From contig NC_087079.1 of the NCBI RefSeq assembly GCF_026151205.1, positions 12,206,635 to 12,266,634 of the forward strand: a stretch of 60,000 nucleotides of DNA, given 5' to 3'. This DNA comes from Bolinopsis microptera (taxonomy: Eukaryota > Ctenophora > Tentaculata > Lobata > Bolinopsidae). The notes under the pieces were generated by a model. That model was not told the DNA's origin and did no database searches. It saw only the letters and a program-made list of their open reading frames with translations. Position numbers and translations under genes: made by a program. Positions within the stretch are counted from its first letter, which is position 1. The number at the start of each line of letters is the position of its first letter. Of the stretch, positions 54,001-58,666 are shown piece after piece.

Positions 54001-55315
54001 AAATGCTTCCTATCGCTAAAGATATATTCCAGCAGTGGGACCTTCATATCAATTCTTCCAAGACTGAATTTGTCCATTTTTATTTAGCAGATCCTAAACC
54101 CACTGTTAAACGCAAGGTGATTGTTGGAAAAGTGTATAGAGGTGATGAAGAGTGGCGCTCTAAATTAAACTTTAGGATCGTTGATGTGCACTGTTAAGGA
54201 TATCAAGAATCGAATATTCCTTGGTAATGTTGCCTTTAGTAAATTTCAGAAAGTTTGGATGAAGAGCAAGATTTCAGTCCAAAGGAAGATCAAAATCTAC
54301 GAGGCACAAGTAGTCTCTATTCTACTCTACAACTGCAATTCCTGGGCTGCACCACTAGCTTCGTTGAATGAACTTGATATTGCTCATCGCAAACACCTCC
54401 GAAGAATCCTCAACATCAGATGGCCTACTGGGGTTATTTCTAATGAGGCACTCTATGCTCGTTGTTATGTCACTCCCTTGTCTGTAAGAGTCTCTAAGTT
54501 TCGATGGAGAATGTTAGGACATATCTTAAGAGGACAGGAAGACTCACCAGCATACACCTCTATGTTATTTGCTATAAATTCTGATATTTTTATGGAAGGG
54601 AGACGGGGTAGACCATGTTTAAACTTATTAGATGTTATTAGAAAAGACTTGACTAGTAGAAATCTTGATATTAGACTTAAGAATTTGACTGATTTCGAAG
54701 ACCTTAGATTTTTAGCTTTAGATAGGGAGGAGTGGAAGAAGTTAGAAGATGGTTGATGTTTTTGTTTTCTTTTTTATGCGTTTTGATATCTATAAGGTGC
54801 CTAGGATGCTCTTTTAAAGAAATATTTCGTACTTTGAAAGATTTACTACTAAATACAAACCTTGGGTGGAAGCGCTCAAAGAAACTATTATCAGCTTGGT
54901 ATCGAACAAGCGATAGTCACTACTTCTGTCGGTGACAACCTTAGTGTAACCTGCAGAACACATAAAAATAGTTGATCAAAAGTTTTGGGAACTCTCTGGG
55001 ATGATTTCTGGGACCTGTCCCGACCATTTCCCGTTGGAATAGCTTTTTTGCAAAGAATTTTCGACAAAAATATGTATTAGACTGTTCTATAATGAAACTT
55101 GATCTATGAAAAAGTTAATATCTATTAGTATTTATCGGTTCAAGTGACGACTTCTTAATGTATTCTAACATAGAAAATACATTGACTTTAAAAGCTTAAA
55201 TTAAAATTCAGAAACTAAGAACCCTCATTTGAAGTGTGTAGAATAGATACAGCAGCAGTATTCGTATAAAGGGACACAGTGGATCCTTCCATAGCATACA
55301 GCACTTCTTTCCTTA
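1..55315 (-). CDS. Giant multi-exon tandem Ig-like receptor or adhesion gene (partial at both ends)
   Basis: I read three exon clusters as one gene because splice phase and Ig-domain halves fit across both large gaps. Typical domains are split at the D-x-G-(x)-Y motif by a phase-1 intron and often at the strand-C Trp by a phase-2 intron (TG|G). Nearly every junction I could define keeps frame. The exon ending at 45499 (phase 1, ending VYYG) joins the exon starting at 35207 (GFDGKSWFIW...) with normal F-G spacing. The exon ending at 21926 (ending TTWFR, phase 0) joins the exon starting at 3067 (VSSSDIR...), which supplies the missing half domain. About 36 Ig-like domains result, plus one Cys-rich block. 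No signal peptide or membrane segment falls in the window, so topology is unknown. An extracellular adhesion or recognition role is inferred from the fold only. Alternatively there are two or three tandem genes; spliced RNA would decide. Confidence 0.6.
775..1541 (-). CDS. Four TIL-like Cys-rich units inside the giant Ig protein
   Basis: This part of the large exon encodes four repeats. Each carries a C-x2-C pair, then C-x-C-P (CACP, CACP, CGCP, CACP), then a P-Y/I-x-x-x-G-x-C-I turn and a closing C-P, for example CACPANTPVYYQGKCI. That spacing resembles trypsin-inhibitor-like (TIL) domains, known in von Willebrand factor, mucins and small protease inhibitors, where they are disulfide-rich spacers or inhibitors. 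Unit 2 has an insertion of repeated S-D-V-T residues. The block contrasts with its neighbours, because the flanking Ig-like domains are nearly Cys-free. Inhibitory activity cannot be inferred from the sequence. Assignment to TIL and not another small Cys-rich fold is by eye. Confidence 0.6.
3540..3656. repeat. Short direct duplication
   Basis: GCGTTGTTCAAACCACC through AATAAGACAGCT occurs twice in tandem. The next 200 bp carry inverted copies of TTTCTGATTGTTTCTGA. Confidence 0.8.
4502..4612. repeat. Dispersed repeat, inverted partner at 41444-41505
   Basis: CTCAGCCTGTCATTCCGCCG and neighbouring bases are the reverse complement of 41456-41500. Only two copies are seen. Confidence 0.7.
5125..6174 (-). 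CDS. Rhodopsin-family (class A) GPCR, intronless
   Basis: The 349-residue reading frame has seven hydrophobic segments. Class A marks are visible: GN in TM1 (N24), L-A-A-V-D in TM2 (D54), Cys82 before TM3 and Cys164 in the second extracellular loop as the likely disulfide pair, and NPFIY at 271-275 in TM7. The DRY motif is replaced by NKL (106-108), and the CWxP of TM6 reads TFTPF, so activation switches are atypical. The basic third loop (NRRVNRKN) and a Ser/Lys-rich tail of about 60 residues are normal for the family. The first ATG begins just before TM1, giving a very short N-terminus, which suits a peptide or small-molecule receptor. The ligand is unknown. It lies on the same strand as the Ig gene, inside its inferred 18.9 kb intron. 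An intronless coding region is common for GPCRs amplified by retroposition. Confidence 0.88.
   Translation of the reverse strand: MTTVLNLVSGSYTLLVILLDFMGNGFVLFATIARNAIKLDKMCVWIIQNLAAVDILNGICVLAPTAITYFLDCSWLLGATMCKLIFAYKYSFFIGNMFLINFLSLNKLIRCLYPLRNLVSTRRQRLAVTFFVLSLMLLGVARKLFSVFITKKAQVRFSRIHSTCIAYELDGDGTMKDFNPLVERVMGIIFVILPCISLLIINATLVVFAVRSTNRRVNRKNLVIVLLVTLTFVVTFTPFAVQYQMFVHSFHSAPISFRIGLFVGFISSFSNPFIYIATNDTFKRFVKTTTSCFIFGSWASLHMGIQKISSRLRSTQAGESGNKDGILVVNDVAVNVKLEDSKTKASKRS
6745..8780. mobile_element. Left copy of a two-part inverted dispersed element
   Basis: The first 500 bp (6745-7246) is a palindromic MITE with arms of about 150 bp beginning CCAAAACCCATATTCATGGG. The following 1.5 kb is AT-rich and non-coding. 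It matches in reverse complement the copy at 55735-57472, including the GGGGGTATAATAGTAAAG repeats near 8725-8780. A double hairpin at 8639-8696 exists only in this copy. Confidence 0.75.
8639..8696. other. Two adjacent perfect hairpins with TTC loops
   Basis: Hairpin 1 has a 16-bp fully GC-rich stem (8639-8654 with 8658-8673). Hairpin 2 has an 8-bp stem GTGCACGC/GCGTGCAC (8678-8685 with 8689-8696). Both enclose the loop TTC. The GC content is extreme for this AT-rich region. The sequence is absent from the sister copy near 55770. Confidence 0.85.
9140..9890 (+). mobile_element. 5'-truncated LINE 3' end with RNase H remnant and zinc knuckle
   Basis: The 14-bp TSD AATAACTATGATTA flanks the copy at 9126-9139 and 9891-9904. 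The tail is a (GAA)n run. The reading frame at 9211-9771 (186 residues) carries the end of an RNase H domain (HKGYDGNEKADSLAKK). A C-x2-C-x8-H-x4-C knuckle (CPHCLMEEETMNHFIGQC) follows. This order, RNase H then a C-terminal knuckle, is typical of I/R1/LOA-type LINEs. The copy is short and dead-on-arrival, but its frame is open. Confidence 0.85.
9967..11463. mobile_element. 1.5 kb non-autonomous DNA element with repeated subterminal motif
   Basis: Terminal inverted repeats read ATACTGCCGTTCCCTGAGA on the left, with the complement at 11445-11463. The motif AAGGCAGTAAGTCC recurs near the ends in direct and inverted orientation at about 9986, 10107, 10168, 10240, 10716, 10770, 10800 and 11431. 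Such subterminal repeats are typical transposase-binding arrays. No transposase frame is visible inside. Confidence 0.75.
11464..13310. other. Unassigned non-coding stretch
   Basis: No convincing frame, RNA or element end is visible. Small open frames here have no recognisable domains. Confidence 0.6.
13311..13420. repeat. 8-bp tandem repeat (CCACTTTA)
   Basis: About 13 near-perfect units with some CCACTTCA variants. No gene nearby. Confidence 0.9.
13677..17078. mobile_element. 3.4 kb foldback (giant inverted repeat) element
   Basis: The left end TTACTCTAGTAGCAGGGCAT is matched by its reverse complement at 17059-17078. The similarity runs inward for more than 1.2 kb on each arm, then continues in blocks toward the middle near 15.3 kb. 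A GC-rich block of about 110 bp at 14795-14905 is present only in the left arm. No coding frame of note exists, so it is non-autonomous. It lies in the inferred 18.9 kb intron. Confidence 0.85.
17556..17603. repeat. Left member of a 46-bp inverted repeat pair
   Basis: ACTATCAAAATGAGACTCAA onward is the reverse complement of 20695-20741. Adjacent sequence (CAAATTTCTGATTGTTTCTGA, 17460) also recurs at 20741 and 3720-3830, showing a dispersed family. Confidence 0.75.
18000..19455. repeat. Palindromic AGCGCT-rich satellite element
   Basis: Units of about 20 bp, GCGACAACTAGCGCTGGATA and its complement, are arranged in both orientations. The outer arms (about 18000-18560 and 18955-19455) are near-perfect inverted copies starting TCTTTTGCGATAGTC. 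The centre at about 18795-18890 holds several TTAGGG-like units. Base composition is far more GC- and CpG-rich than the surroundings. No coding content is seen. Confidence 0.85.
20274..20404. repeat. 66-bp direct duplication
   Basis: Two consecutive copies of CCAACTGTTATTCAGAGAGT through GAGGTACCACTGCAG. The flanking 20490-20660 region holds a second, more diverged pair (TTTTAGAGACAAAGATACGA-like). Confidence 0.85.
20695..20741. repeat. Right member of the 46-bp inverted repeat pair
   Basis: TGGTGGATTCGTGTAGTGTT onward matches the complement of 17556-17603, so the pair brackets the satellite palindrome. Confidence 0.75.
21284..21603 (+). CDS. Possible Thr/Pro-stalk and transmembrane exon
   Basis: After an AG at 21282-21283 the frame reads through seven TPT-type repeats (from a 9-bp ACAACACCT array). 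It continues into a 76-residue segment from the ATG at 21373, with one hydrophobic span (HIIVIAVTILGTVAGLACLI) and a basic 40-residue tail ending in a TGA. The layout is that of a mucin-like stalk, membrane anchor and cytoplasmic tail. No partner exon on this strand is recognisable, and it lies antisense inside the Ig gene's large intron. It could be a relocated or independent terminal exon, or chance. Confidence 0.35.
21926..35207 (-). CDS. Ig-gene middle cluster: 27 exons, about 17 Ig-like domains
   Basis: Exons, 5' to 3': 35207-34974, 34795-34635, 34338-34245, 34082-33932, 33771-33608, 33471-33003, 32814-32691, 32554-32413, 32262-32197, 31986-31813, 31690-31616, 31473-31386, 30985-30894, 30709-30568, 30376-30286, 30096-30012, 29661-29491, 29321-29130, 28866-28617, 28317-28039, 25784-25635, 25488-25197, 25098-24994, 23550-23325, 23093-22972, 22775-22569, 22039-21926. 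The domains show the same module: G-x-x-V/I-x-L, then W-Y/F, then L-T-I/V, then D/E-x-G-x-Y, for example VDRGVYFAQ, REHEGFYRAT and ESDGGIYIAY. B- and F-strand cysteines are missing in almost all. One junction, 33608 to 33471, does not hold frame with canonical sites. Two of its introns contain the long minisatellites at 23745-24825 and 25988-28071. Confidence 0.8.
22278..22553. mobile_element. MITE with AGTAA target duplication
   Basis: Terminal inverted repeats of about 44 bp start CCCCAGTTCCATAGCCGGAT and end with the complement. AGTAA flanks both ends at 22273-22277 and 22554-22558. It is inserted 15 bp past the donor of exon 22775-22569. Confidence 0.85.
23745..24825. repeat. 43-bp minisatellite, about 25 copies
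   Basis: The unit includes AACCTTGTGTATAAGACTGT and AGGTACCCTGATTTGAGGTT. Copies differ by only a few bases. It fills most of the intron between exons 25098-24994 and 23550-23325. On the minus strand each unit contains CTACAG, then 13 bases, then AAG|GTTAGT, which is an acceptor-like and donor-like pair. Confidence 0.95.
25988..28071. repeat. 32-bp minisatellite, about 65 copies
   Basis: The unit includes GTCAGTATTAGTTAGCACCA and CAACACTTACTT. The array overlaps the 3' end of exon 28317-28039, so the exon's last bases are one unit. On the minus strand every copy carries GACAA|GTAAGTG, a strong donor sequence. Sequence variation between copies is very low. Confidence 0.95.
28353..28462. mobile_element. 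110-bp MITE (GACCCTGGTCATTAG ends)
   Basis: The ends GACCCTGGTCATTAG and CTAATGACCAGGGTC are inverted copies. A half copy of the same family is at about 58060-58085. It lies in an Ig-gene intron. Confidence 0.7.
29697..29776. repeat. 7-bp tandem repeat (CATTATA)
   Basis: About 11 units in an Ig-gene intron, just upstream (in gene sense) of exon 29661-29491. Confidence 0.85.
34424..34562. repeat. Solo arm of the ACCCATA MITE family
   Basis: GAGCGACCGATTCCATTCTC through GGTCCACTCGACCC is a diverged single arm of the palindromic MITE at 6745-7246. It lies in an Ig-gene intron. Confidence 0.7.
35208..36753. other. Intron segment before the plus-strand GPCR
   Basis: Adjacent to the 35207 acceptor, bases 35292-35208 encode an Ig-like E-F strand in frame (see findings). 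Short open frames at 35894-36106 (plus) and 36078-36272 (minus) have no recognisable domain. The rest is AT-rich with no gene seen. Confidence 0.55.
36754..37896 (+). CDS. Divergent seven-transmembrane receptor, probably GPCR, intronless
   Basis: The 380-residue frame has seven hydrophobic segments near residues 34-56, 68-92, 107-133, 152-175, 222-250, 267-291 and 306-330. An extracellular N-terminus of about 33 residues is rich in acidic residues. A long second extracellular loop lies between TM4 and TM5. Standard class A marks are weak: no DRY (MIKTINI follows TM3) and no NPxxY (TM7 ends FPVIIIL, followed by a basic helix-8-like RKQSLRDKYRDFF). The topology and the helix-8-like tail support a GPCR of a lineage-specific orphan family. 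The start is the first ATG after stops. The 3' flank has repeated AATAAA-type polyadenylation signals. It lies opposite to the Ig gene, inside its inferred 10.3 kb intron. Confidence 0.78.
   Translation: MEHHYLKQDRDLTVTSTDDPEPNMDDTYFLKGLVYNWVTPVNFILSLFIVIHNSIIVRSYYLERTGIVQLLFLWIGIADIFAAIGMIVLTIFSTLFYNGVVDPLLFQKGIIFFLLVTPAAQACSRSLNIFVTMIKTINITSIARRGIPVHINNIALFIVCFATFILWLFVNTTSVIVDWGLIEHDAYAQLLVDMLVYSTYSGMCIIEYIFAYILRIDYYQIRWIIVMTIHYALPPIITFITMVIQAFFIKSSIQQDSNSNQPSASYINMTIFMITALFCLCHIIPFIYMLHGFNMAGNYFIVPRPLYTWSLIDYTPLLVNAALFPVIIILRKQSLRDKYRDFFLGMFSSARRGVGVVVGRCGTLIMWLCGLQRRVDYEEM
37940..38540. repeat. About 235-bp tandem repeat in the GPCR 3' flank
   Basis: About three imperfect copies of a T-rich unit marked by TTGTTGTTTTGCAAT and TTTACAGTCTTGTAA(T/C)GATG. 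They contain AATAAA polyadenylation-type signals and probably form the 3' UTR and downstream region of the receptor gene at 36754-37896. Confidence 0.75.
38541..39573. other. Intergenic-like stretch between GPCR and P450
   Basis: AT-rich, except for a GC-rich patch at about 39235-39475 with CCCACCCCCGCAACCCG. Overlapping short frames on both strands there show no known domain. P450 3' UTR sequence is expected near 39.5 kb. Confidence 0.5.
39574..41124 (-). CDS. Cytochrome P450, CYP46/CYP4-clan-like, intronless
   Basis: The 516-residue protein has an N-terminal membrane anchor (about residues 18-38), as in microsomal P450s, followed by a basic and proline-containing hinge. The oxygen-binding I-helix motif AGMDTTA is at 321-327, ExxR (ETLR) at 378-381, the PERF-type motif (IPERF) near 432-436, and the heme-binding loop F-x-x-G-x-R-x-C-x-G (FMIGQRSCIG) has ligand Cys459. 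Length and all core motifs are complete, so it should be active as an NADPH-P450-reductase-dependent monooxygenase in the ER. Sequence around the I-helix and K-helix most resembles CYP46 cholesterol 24-hydroxylases and the CYP4 clan. The substrate is not determinable. Two in-frame Met codons, residues 1 and 18, could start translation, and the second gives the more typical anchor. The gene has no introns. Confidence 0.92.
   Translation of the reverse strand: MYLVCLSIHHYLSRLIQMILISLLVGGCLLLYIIVNVYIYLERRKYGHFKSPPVRISPIWFLGVLPEYLSYTKKTKGLVFYEFHRVYGWHLFVIPIFTRNFIFCLDLEMLSKICNDRTTFPKTDDIRKILGSIAGTRIFGEHGLLKDAGSNLWQAKRRTIEPAFRKASLKMIVEDLNLITDNLINRMQINGSPNTVDITKELSRTGFEAISVCGFNWSQEFLEKNGDEVLEQANIVINTISLAFREIATFDFPWSRRPEKRKLKKNVPRLRRLVRTHLQDRMKNHSNREDDILSHIIRSNQCSDHLTIEDLVDEYLLFVIAGMDTTAITMAITLFNLARYPEVLHKVQHEVDEVFEDKNELTFEDINKLGYLEMVFKETLRLKPPATWTARQCKKNNVIISGHVIPKDAEIIVPIQAIHKDPFAWERPEEFIPERFSPEGRRNNKSVSYMPFMIGQRSCIGRNFAMLEMKTVVSRIVRDFRIENPDPHLKEVETGGALTSRPVNGVNLRFISRRYN
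41125..42130. other. P450 upstream region
   Basis: Contains the dispersed repeat at 41444-41505 and a short direct duplication (TTTGCTCGTAGTATGGGTGC-like) at about 41575-41640. The P450 promoter should lie here, but no specific site is identified. Confidence 0.5.
42131..42188. mobile_element. 58-bp palindromic insertion with 10-bp target duplication
   Basis: The ends AGGGACAAAAGG and CCTTTTGTCCCT are inverted. ACCCTCTAAC is repeated directly on both sides at 42121-42130 and 42189-42198. It belongs to the same family as 58273-58419. Confidence 0.8.
42245..42486. mobile_element. MITE with internal tandem duplication (TACCTTACTCGGGAATATTAT ends)
   Basis: Inverted 21-bp ends bound the element. 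Its 3' half is duplicated in tandem, at about 42280-42370 and 42390-42485. Confidence 0.75.
42487..43315. other. Unassigned stretch 3' of the LINE fragment
   Basis: Overlapping open frames at 42564-42989 (plus) and 42630-42812 (minus) have no recognisable domain. They may be degraded element sequence. Confidence 0.45.
43316..44161 (-). pseudogene. LINE reverse-transcriptase C-terminal fragment (CR1/Jockey-like) with in-frame stop
   Basis: Two adjacent pieces in the same frame are separated by one stop codon at about 43978. The first (FLGVIIDNKLNWSQHI) and second (QIYHSFVQSHLNYCSLVWG) match the end of reverse transcriptase and the thumb-like region of CR1/Jockey-type LINEs. The remainder continues about 200 residues to the element's C-terminus. 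No catalytic domain is present. The 5' end is abrupt at about 44162. Confidence 0.75.
44207..44372. repeat. Solo arm of the ACCCATA MITE family
   Basis: This single diverged arm runs from CCAAATCCCATATTATGTGG to GAAATCGGTCGCTCGCTTTT. It abuts the LINE fragment ending at 44161. Confidence 0.7.
44840..44889 (-). CDS. Possible alternative terminal exon of the Ig gene
   Basis: A pyrimidine-rich stretch ending in TTTTGCAG precedes a phase-1 exon. It would extend the 45499 exon (ending VYYG) by NKVTKLSFFSIHGTL and then reach a TGA. The short peptide looks like a G strand, so a truncated product ending here is conceivable. The alternative partner at 35207 gives a fuller domain and is preferred. RNA data are needed to choose. 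Confidence 0.25.
44840..55315 (-). CDS. Ig-gene 5' cluster: 23 exons, about 12 Ig-like domains
   Basis: Exons, minus strand, 5' to 3': 55315-55223, 54950-54861, 52925-52833, 52560-52471, 52360-52286, 52113-51922, 51672-51528, 50886-50821, 50680-50567, 50375-50148, 49936-49830, 49648-49441, 49306-49136, 48978-48901, 48688-about 48491, 48402-48307, 47658-47509, 47162-47064, 46863-46714, 46604-46530, 46386-46180, 45996-45870, 45635-45499. Each has AG at its 5' edge and GT at its 3' edge, except the 48688 exon. Recurrent peptides are W-Y-x-(10-20)-L-x-I/V and Q/E-G-x-Y. Strand-C Trp is present in nearly all domains, for example STWYKV, LNWYIF, SKWYTL and LQWYVA. The first two exon pairs are near-identical duplicates in which Leu replaces the Trp. 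Upstream exons are not recognisable beyond 55.3 kb, where a repeat element begins. A short alternative last exon may lie at 44889-44840. Confidence 0.75.
45005..45405. repeat. 31-bp minisatellite, about 13 copies
   Basis: The unit is GATAAGACAGCGTTCTTTCT followed by TGTGAACACGA. One position alternates between C and G in blocks. It is free of stop codons in all three minus-strand frames, which creates long overlapping open frames that I do not treat as genes. It lies just past the 45635-45499 Ig exon. Confidence 0.95.
47206..47470. repeat. 52-bp minisatellite, 5 copies
   Basis: The unit contains AATTCCGTAGTAAATAACTT and GACAACCAGGTTACCTTACA. It lies in the intron between exons 47658-47509 and 47162-47064. 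The minus strand of each copy shows TAAG|GTAACC, a donor-like site. Confidence 0.9.
50959..51030 (-). tRNA. tRNA-His (anticodon GTG)
   Basis: The minus strand folds into a standard cloverleaf. The 7-bp acceptor stem pairs GCTGCGA with TCGCAGC, the discriminator is A, the D-arm holds TAGTGGTTAG, the anticodon stem CTGCG/CGCAG frames loop TTGTGGC, and the T-arm contains GGTTCGAATCC. The length is 72 nt with no intron. Internal A- and B-box promoter elements are intact and a T-run follows downstream. It lies in the Ig-gene intron between exons 51528 and 50886, on the same strand. Confidence 0.95.
52390..53197. repeat. Tandem duplication copy 1 containing an Ig exon pair
   Basis: This unit of about 800 bp contains exons 52925-52833 and 52560-52471. 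It is repeated as a second copy that starts at about 53198 and resumes at 54850 after an inserted retrotransposon. Copies share exons, splice sites, the intron and a CTG-repeat stretch, and differ by scattered substitutions and small indels. The duplication adds an extra partial Ig domain while keeping phase 1 at both ends. Confidence 0.85.
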
Positions 55316-55590
55316 CTGAAACATGAATATCGTAACAAAAAGGTCGACAATGAAACAAAGAGCCCTGCAGACCTCACCACTGCTGCTGCTGCTGCTGGGG
55401 AGTCATTTTTTATTTCACCGAATTTTAAGCCCTTTTCACGAACAATCGACTGATTTGACAGATAATCACCTTCTGAGTGATCGGTTGATGCAAAAATATA
55501 TTCGTGGAACAAAAAACTACTAAAAAAGGTGCAGGGCCTCCAAGAGGCCACAAGCCTCAGGGGGCACCTAAGAGACTAATTAAGTAATTA
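53198..55590. repeat. Tandem duplication copy 2, interrupted by a LINE
   Basis: The start, TTTTAGAATTTAGCTCGAAT, matches copy 1 near 52430. The body at 54850-55590 matches 52460-53180. The copy is split by the retrotransposon at 53274-54849, so duplication preceded insertion. Confidence 0.85.
53274..54849 (+). mobile_element. 5'-truncated non-LTR retrotransposon (RT and C-terminal region)
   Basis: The element is bounded by an 11-bp TSD, TAAATACAAAC, at 53263-53273 and 54850-54860. The 5' reading frame, to about 54197, encodes reverse transcriptase with the motifs SIDMSSAFDT, TGAFQGDALSG and GYSDDIDF, in which the catalytic box reads YSDD. The C-terminal region continues at 54181-54756 in another frame. 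It has the post-RT module found in many LINEs (KIYEAQVVSILLYNCNSW, HLRRILNIRW). The frame change shows decay, no endonuclease is present, and no poly-A tail is visible. The clade is not assigned. Confidence 0.85.
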
Positions 55591-55734
55591 CAATACTGCA
55601 AATCTATTAAATCTGTTAAGATTGTCATGACTCCTTAAATAGGAGTCATAATAGGGAATTTTTAGCACAATTTCATCGGATATTATTAGTTTAACAAATG
55701 AAGATACACACCGTCGCCCTTATATTCACAATAC

Positions 55735-57472
55735 TATTTACCCCCTATACTATTATATCCCCTTTATTGTTTTCCAGGCATTAAGACTTTTTCGAAAGTA
55801 GTTCAGCAGATACATTTAAGTTCAAAACATTCTAATTCAATGTTAAAGATGACAGGAATAAGAAATAGTTATATGGAGGTTTTTAAGAAATTTGCGCAAA
55901 ATACGCGCCAGCATGTTATACGAAATTAGGTAAAAAACCCAAAATCGCCATATTCAGGTGCCTTAAAAACCATGTTAAAATTGAGTTAGATATCTGAAAC
56001 TTTGCAGGGCGTCTAGACCTTGTCCAAGTCGACAGTAAAAAAAATTTCATGTTTCAGGAGTATCGGGAAGTGGGTTTTCTGGAACCCCTGTTTTACAACA
56101 GATTGTCGTGAAGATATATATATATAATAATAATATGTATAGACGCTTTTTGCAGTCAATTGTAGCCTACATTTAAGTGTCCGTAGATTCAAAAGTATAA
56201 AAGATACAGTCATTTCGAACCACAGGTTTTAAAGATAATCGTTTATACTTTAGTTTACTTTATATTGAAAAATAATTTATCATCATCATCATCACTTGAT
56301 GACGTCATCAATTTAAGTGTTTTTAAAACTTGATTTTTGACAAAACAACAACTTTTCAAATCGATTTTACACCATTAAAGAGTAATTTTATTCAAAATCT
56401 GAGGACATTTTCATCTTAGATAATTGTTCAAGCATTCTAAAAATCTACTGGAAAAGTTTCCTACCTTACTCCTTCATAAAGATATTTGCTATTGAAGTTA
56501 GTGCTTTTTTGAAGAATAATTTTATAAAAACACAAAAGTTGTGAATTAGTATTCTCTGGTGTTGGGCTATCCCTTGGGTTGTGGAGCTCAATTTTGCTTC
56601 TTAAAGGTGTAAATTGTGTTATAGGCTAGTTTTAAAGTTAAAAATCGAAAAGTTGCACACGTGGGGACACGCCCAAATTGATTTAAAATAGCTAAAATCA
56701 CTAAAAATTTTGATTTTCACGATTTTCATCAACTTTGGAGTCCCGTTGTGATCCAAGTTCTTTTTGAAATCTTCTGAAACTTTGCATGCTTATCAAACTA
56801 TATATTAAATACCACTATGCAAAAATTTACGGTGATTCAATATTGTATGCGCACGCAACGTCCGCTCAAAGTTTGCACGTGCGAAAGGTGAGAATTTTGC
56901 TCATTCGTGATTTCGAATATATTCTGCTTTCCACGATATTTAAATGGCATTATATATGAATTTAATGCCAACTTGAATGAGTAAAAAGTGCCATATTCAG
57001 TCGGTTATCGACAGATATACCTAACTAAACACAAGGAAACGTTTTCAAAGGCAAAATTTCGAAATCGTCGAAATTACCTCCTTGTTAATGAAGTTTCGAC
57101 TAGCTGTGTAAATTATCCTGACATTATAATCAAAAAGAGATGATATTTGACCAAAACCCATAATCATGGGTAGAGTGTACCGCTGCCAGTGTCTCTGTTT
57201 TCCAAACAAAAGGAAATGATATTAATTTGAGGAACAGTCCGCTAATGCAAATTGATACCGAGAATGAAATCGGTCGCTCGCTTTTTCCATCCGATCACGG
57301 CTCACGAATTGTAATAAAGCTTATTGATTTGAAAAAGCGAGCGACCGATTTCATTCTCGGTATCAATTTGCATTAGCGGACTGTTCCTCAAATTAATATC
57401 ATTTCCTTTTGTTTGGAAAACAGAGACACTGGCAGCGGTACACTCTACCCATGATTATGGGTTTTGGTCAAA
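55735..57472. mobile_element. Right copy of the two-part element, inverted
   Basis: The body (55735-57147) is the reverse complement of 7247-8780 with moderate divergence. The palindromic MITE is at 57148-57472 and is shorter than in the left copy. It lies immediately upstream of the first recognisable Ig exon. Confidence 0.75.
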
Positions 57473-58272
57473 TCTAATATATAAGTAAATGGGATGCCAT
57501 AAGGCTTAAACAACGATTAAAATTAAACAACTATAAATAGTGATGAACCTGCTAATAATCAATCACTTGAATTATCAAACCAAATGTGTCTAGAAACGTT
57601 GGAGTTCCTAGCTCAAAGCGTTCTCACGTTATGGTGACAATAGTAAGAAAGAGAAGTGGCGTGCCACACCCTCTGTAATCGATGAAATTTTGCGAAACTT
57701 TCAGAAATTCTCAGTTCGACCCATATCTATACTCTGACACGAATTACGTGAGTTATTATAGGGTTGCGTGTGGGTAGTTACTTTTGGGCCACCCTGTACT
57801 TGCAACTTGGATATCATGGACGTTACATGAGAAAGTTTATTTTGAAAAGTGATGAGGCTAATTCGTTAGCCTCAATTGTCCCTGCCAGTTCAGTCATTCT
57901 TCCTGAGTCTAGTGAGTAAGCTAAGAGGACGCTGACGGCTGAGCATCTCATTTTAAAGCCGTATCGATTTTCTATACGCATACCAAAAATAAAATGTGAA
58001 CTATAAAACAAAAATGAAATTACAGACGTTTTATATTTTTGTCAAGGAACAAACTTTTAAGGGTGTTTCTAATGACCAGGCCCCAGGGTCATTTTGAAGA
58101 TTAAGCAAAAATCAAATTATTTTTAGAAGATTTAGATCAAAATTTCAAACCCAGTTAAAATTGTATAAGATGTTTAATAAATTAAAAGAATTAATAAATA
58201 GCATCAGTTTGTTTGAGTCAATTTCAAATACCCCAAAGATATCGAAAAACTAAAATAATTTTAAAACATGTC
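57473..58272. other. Non-coding stretch between repeat element and MITE
   Basis: No gene seen. A partial copy of the GACCAGG MITE end lies at 58060-58085. Confidence 0.55.
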
Positions 58273-58419
58273 AGGGACAAAAGGATTTCGCGGCATGTAC
58301 GAAATCGCGAAATTTCCCATTCTCCGCGACAAATTTTATGTGTAGTTTAATGTATAGCCTGTTAAATTTCGCGGTACCGCGAAATTTGGCCAAAATAATC
58401 GCGAAATCCTTTTGTCCCT
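58273..58419. mobile_element. 147-bp MITE of the AGGGACAAAAGG family
   Basis: The ends AGGGACAAAAGGATTTCGCG and the complement are inverted repeats, flanked by AAACATGT on both sides. The interior is built from further CGCGAAAT palindromes. Confidence 0.8.
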
Positions 58420-58666
58420 GAAACATGTTGATAAATCTCTCAAAAATAAAAGTGTTCTCATACATTTTCGAAAACTTTTTCAATAAACACCATATCAAAA
58501 TAGGTCAAGAACAATCATAAATAATTTAATAACTCCCCTAAAACCCATATAAATCTGGCGGTCCAAACAGGTTCTGAAAACTATCAAGGTATCAACTAAT
58601 AACATTAAACACTATTGATTACCGTCATAATAAAAAAGTGTTTATAAATTTGAAAGTCTATTCAAT

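Noticed and set aside
55323-55523. Plus-strand small secreted protein with poly-Leu signal
   Set aside because: The Leu run comes from a CTG repeat inside the duplicated intron. The same stretch in copy 1 is disrupted.
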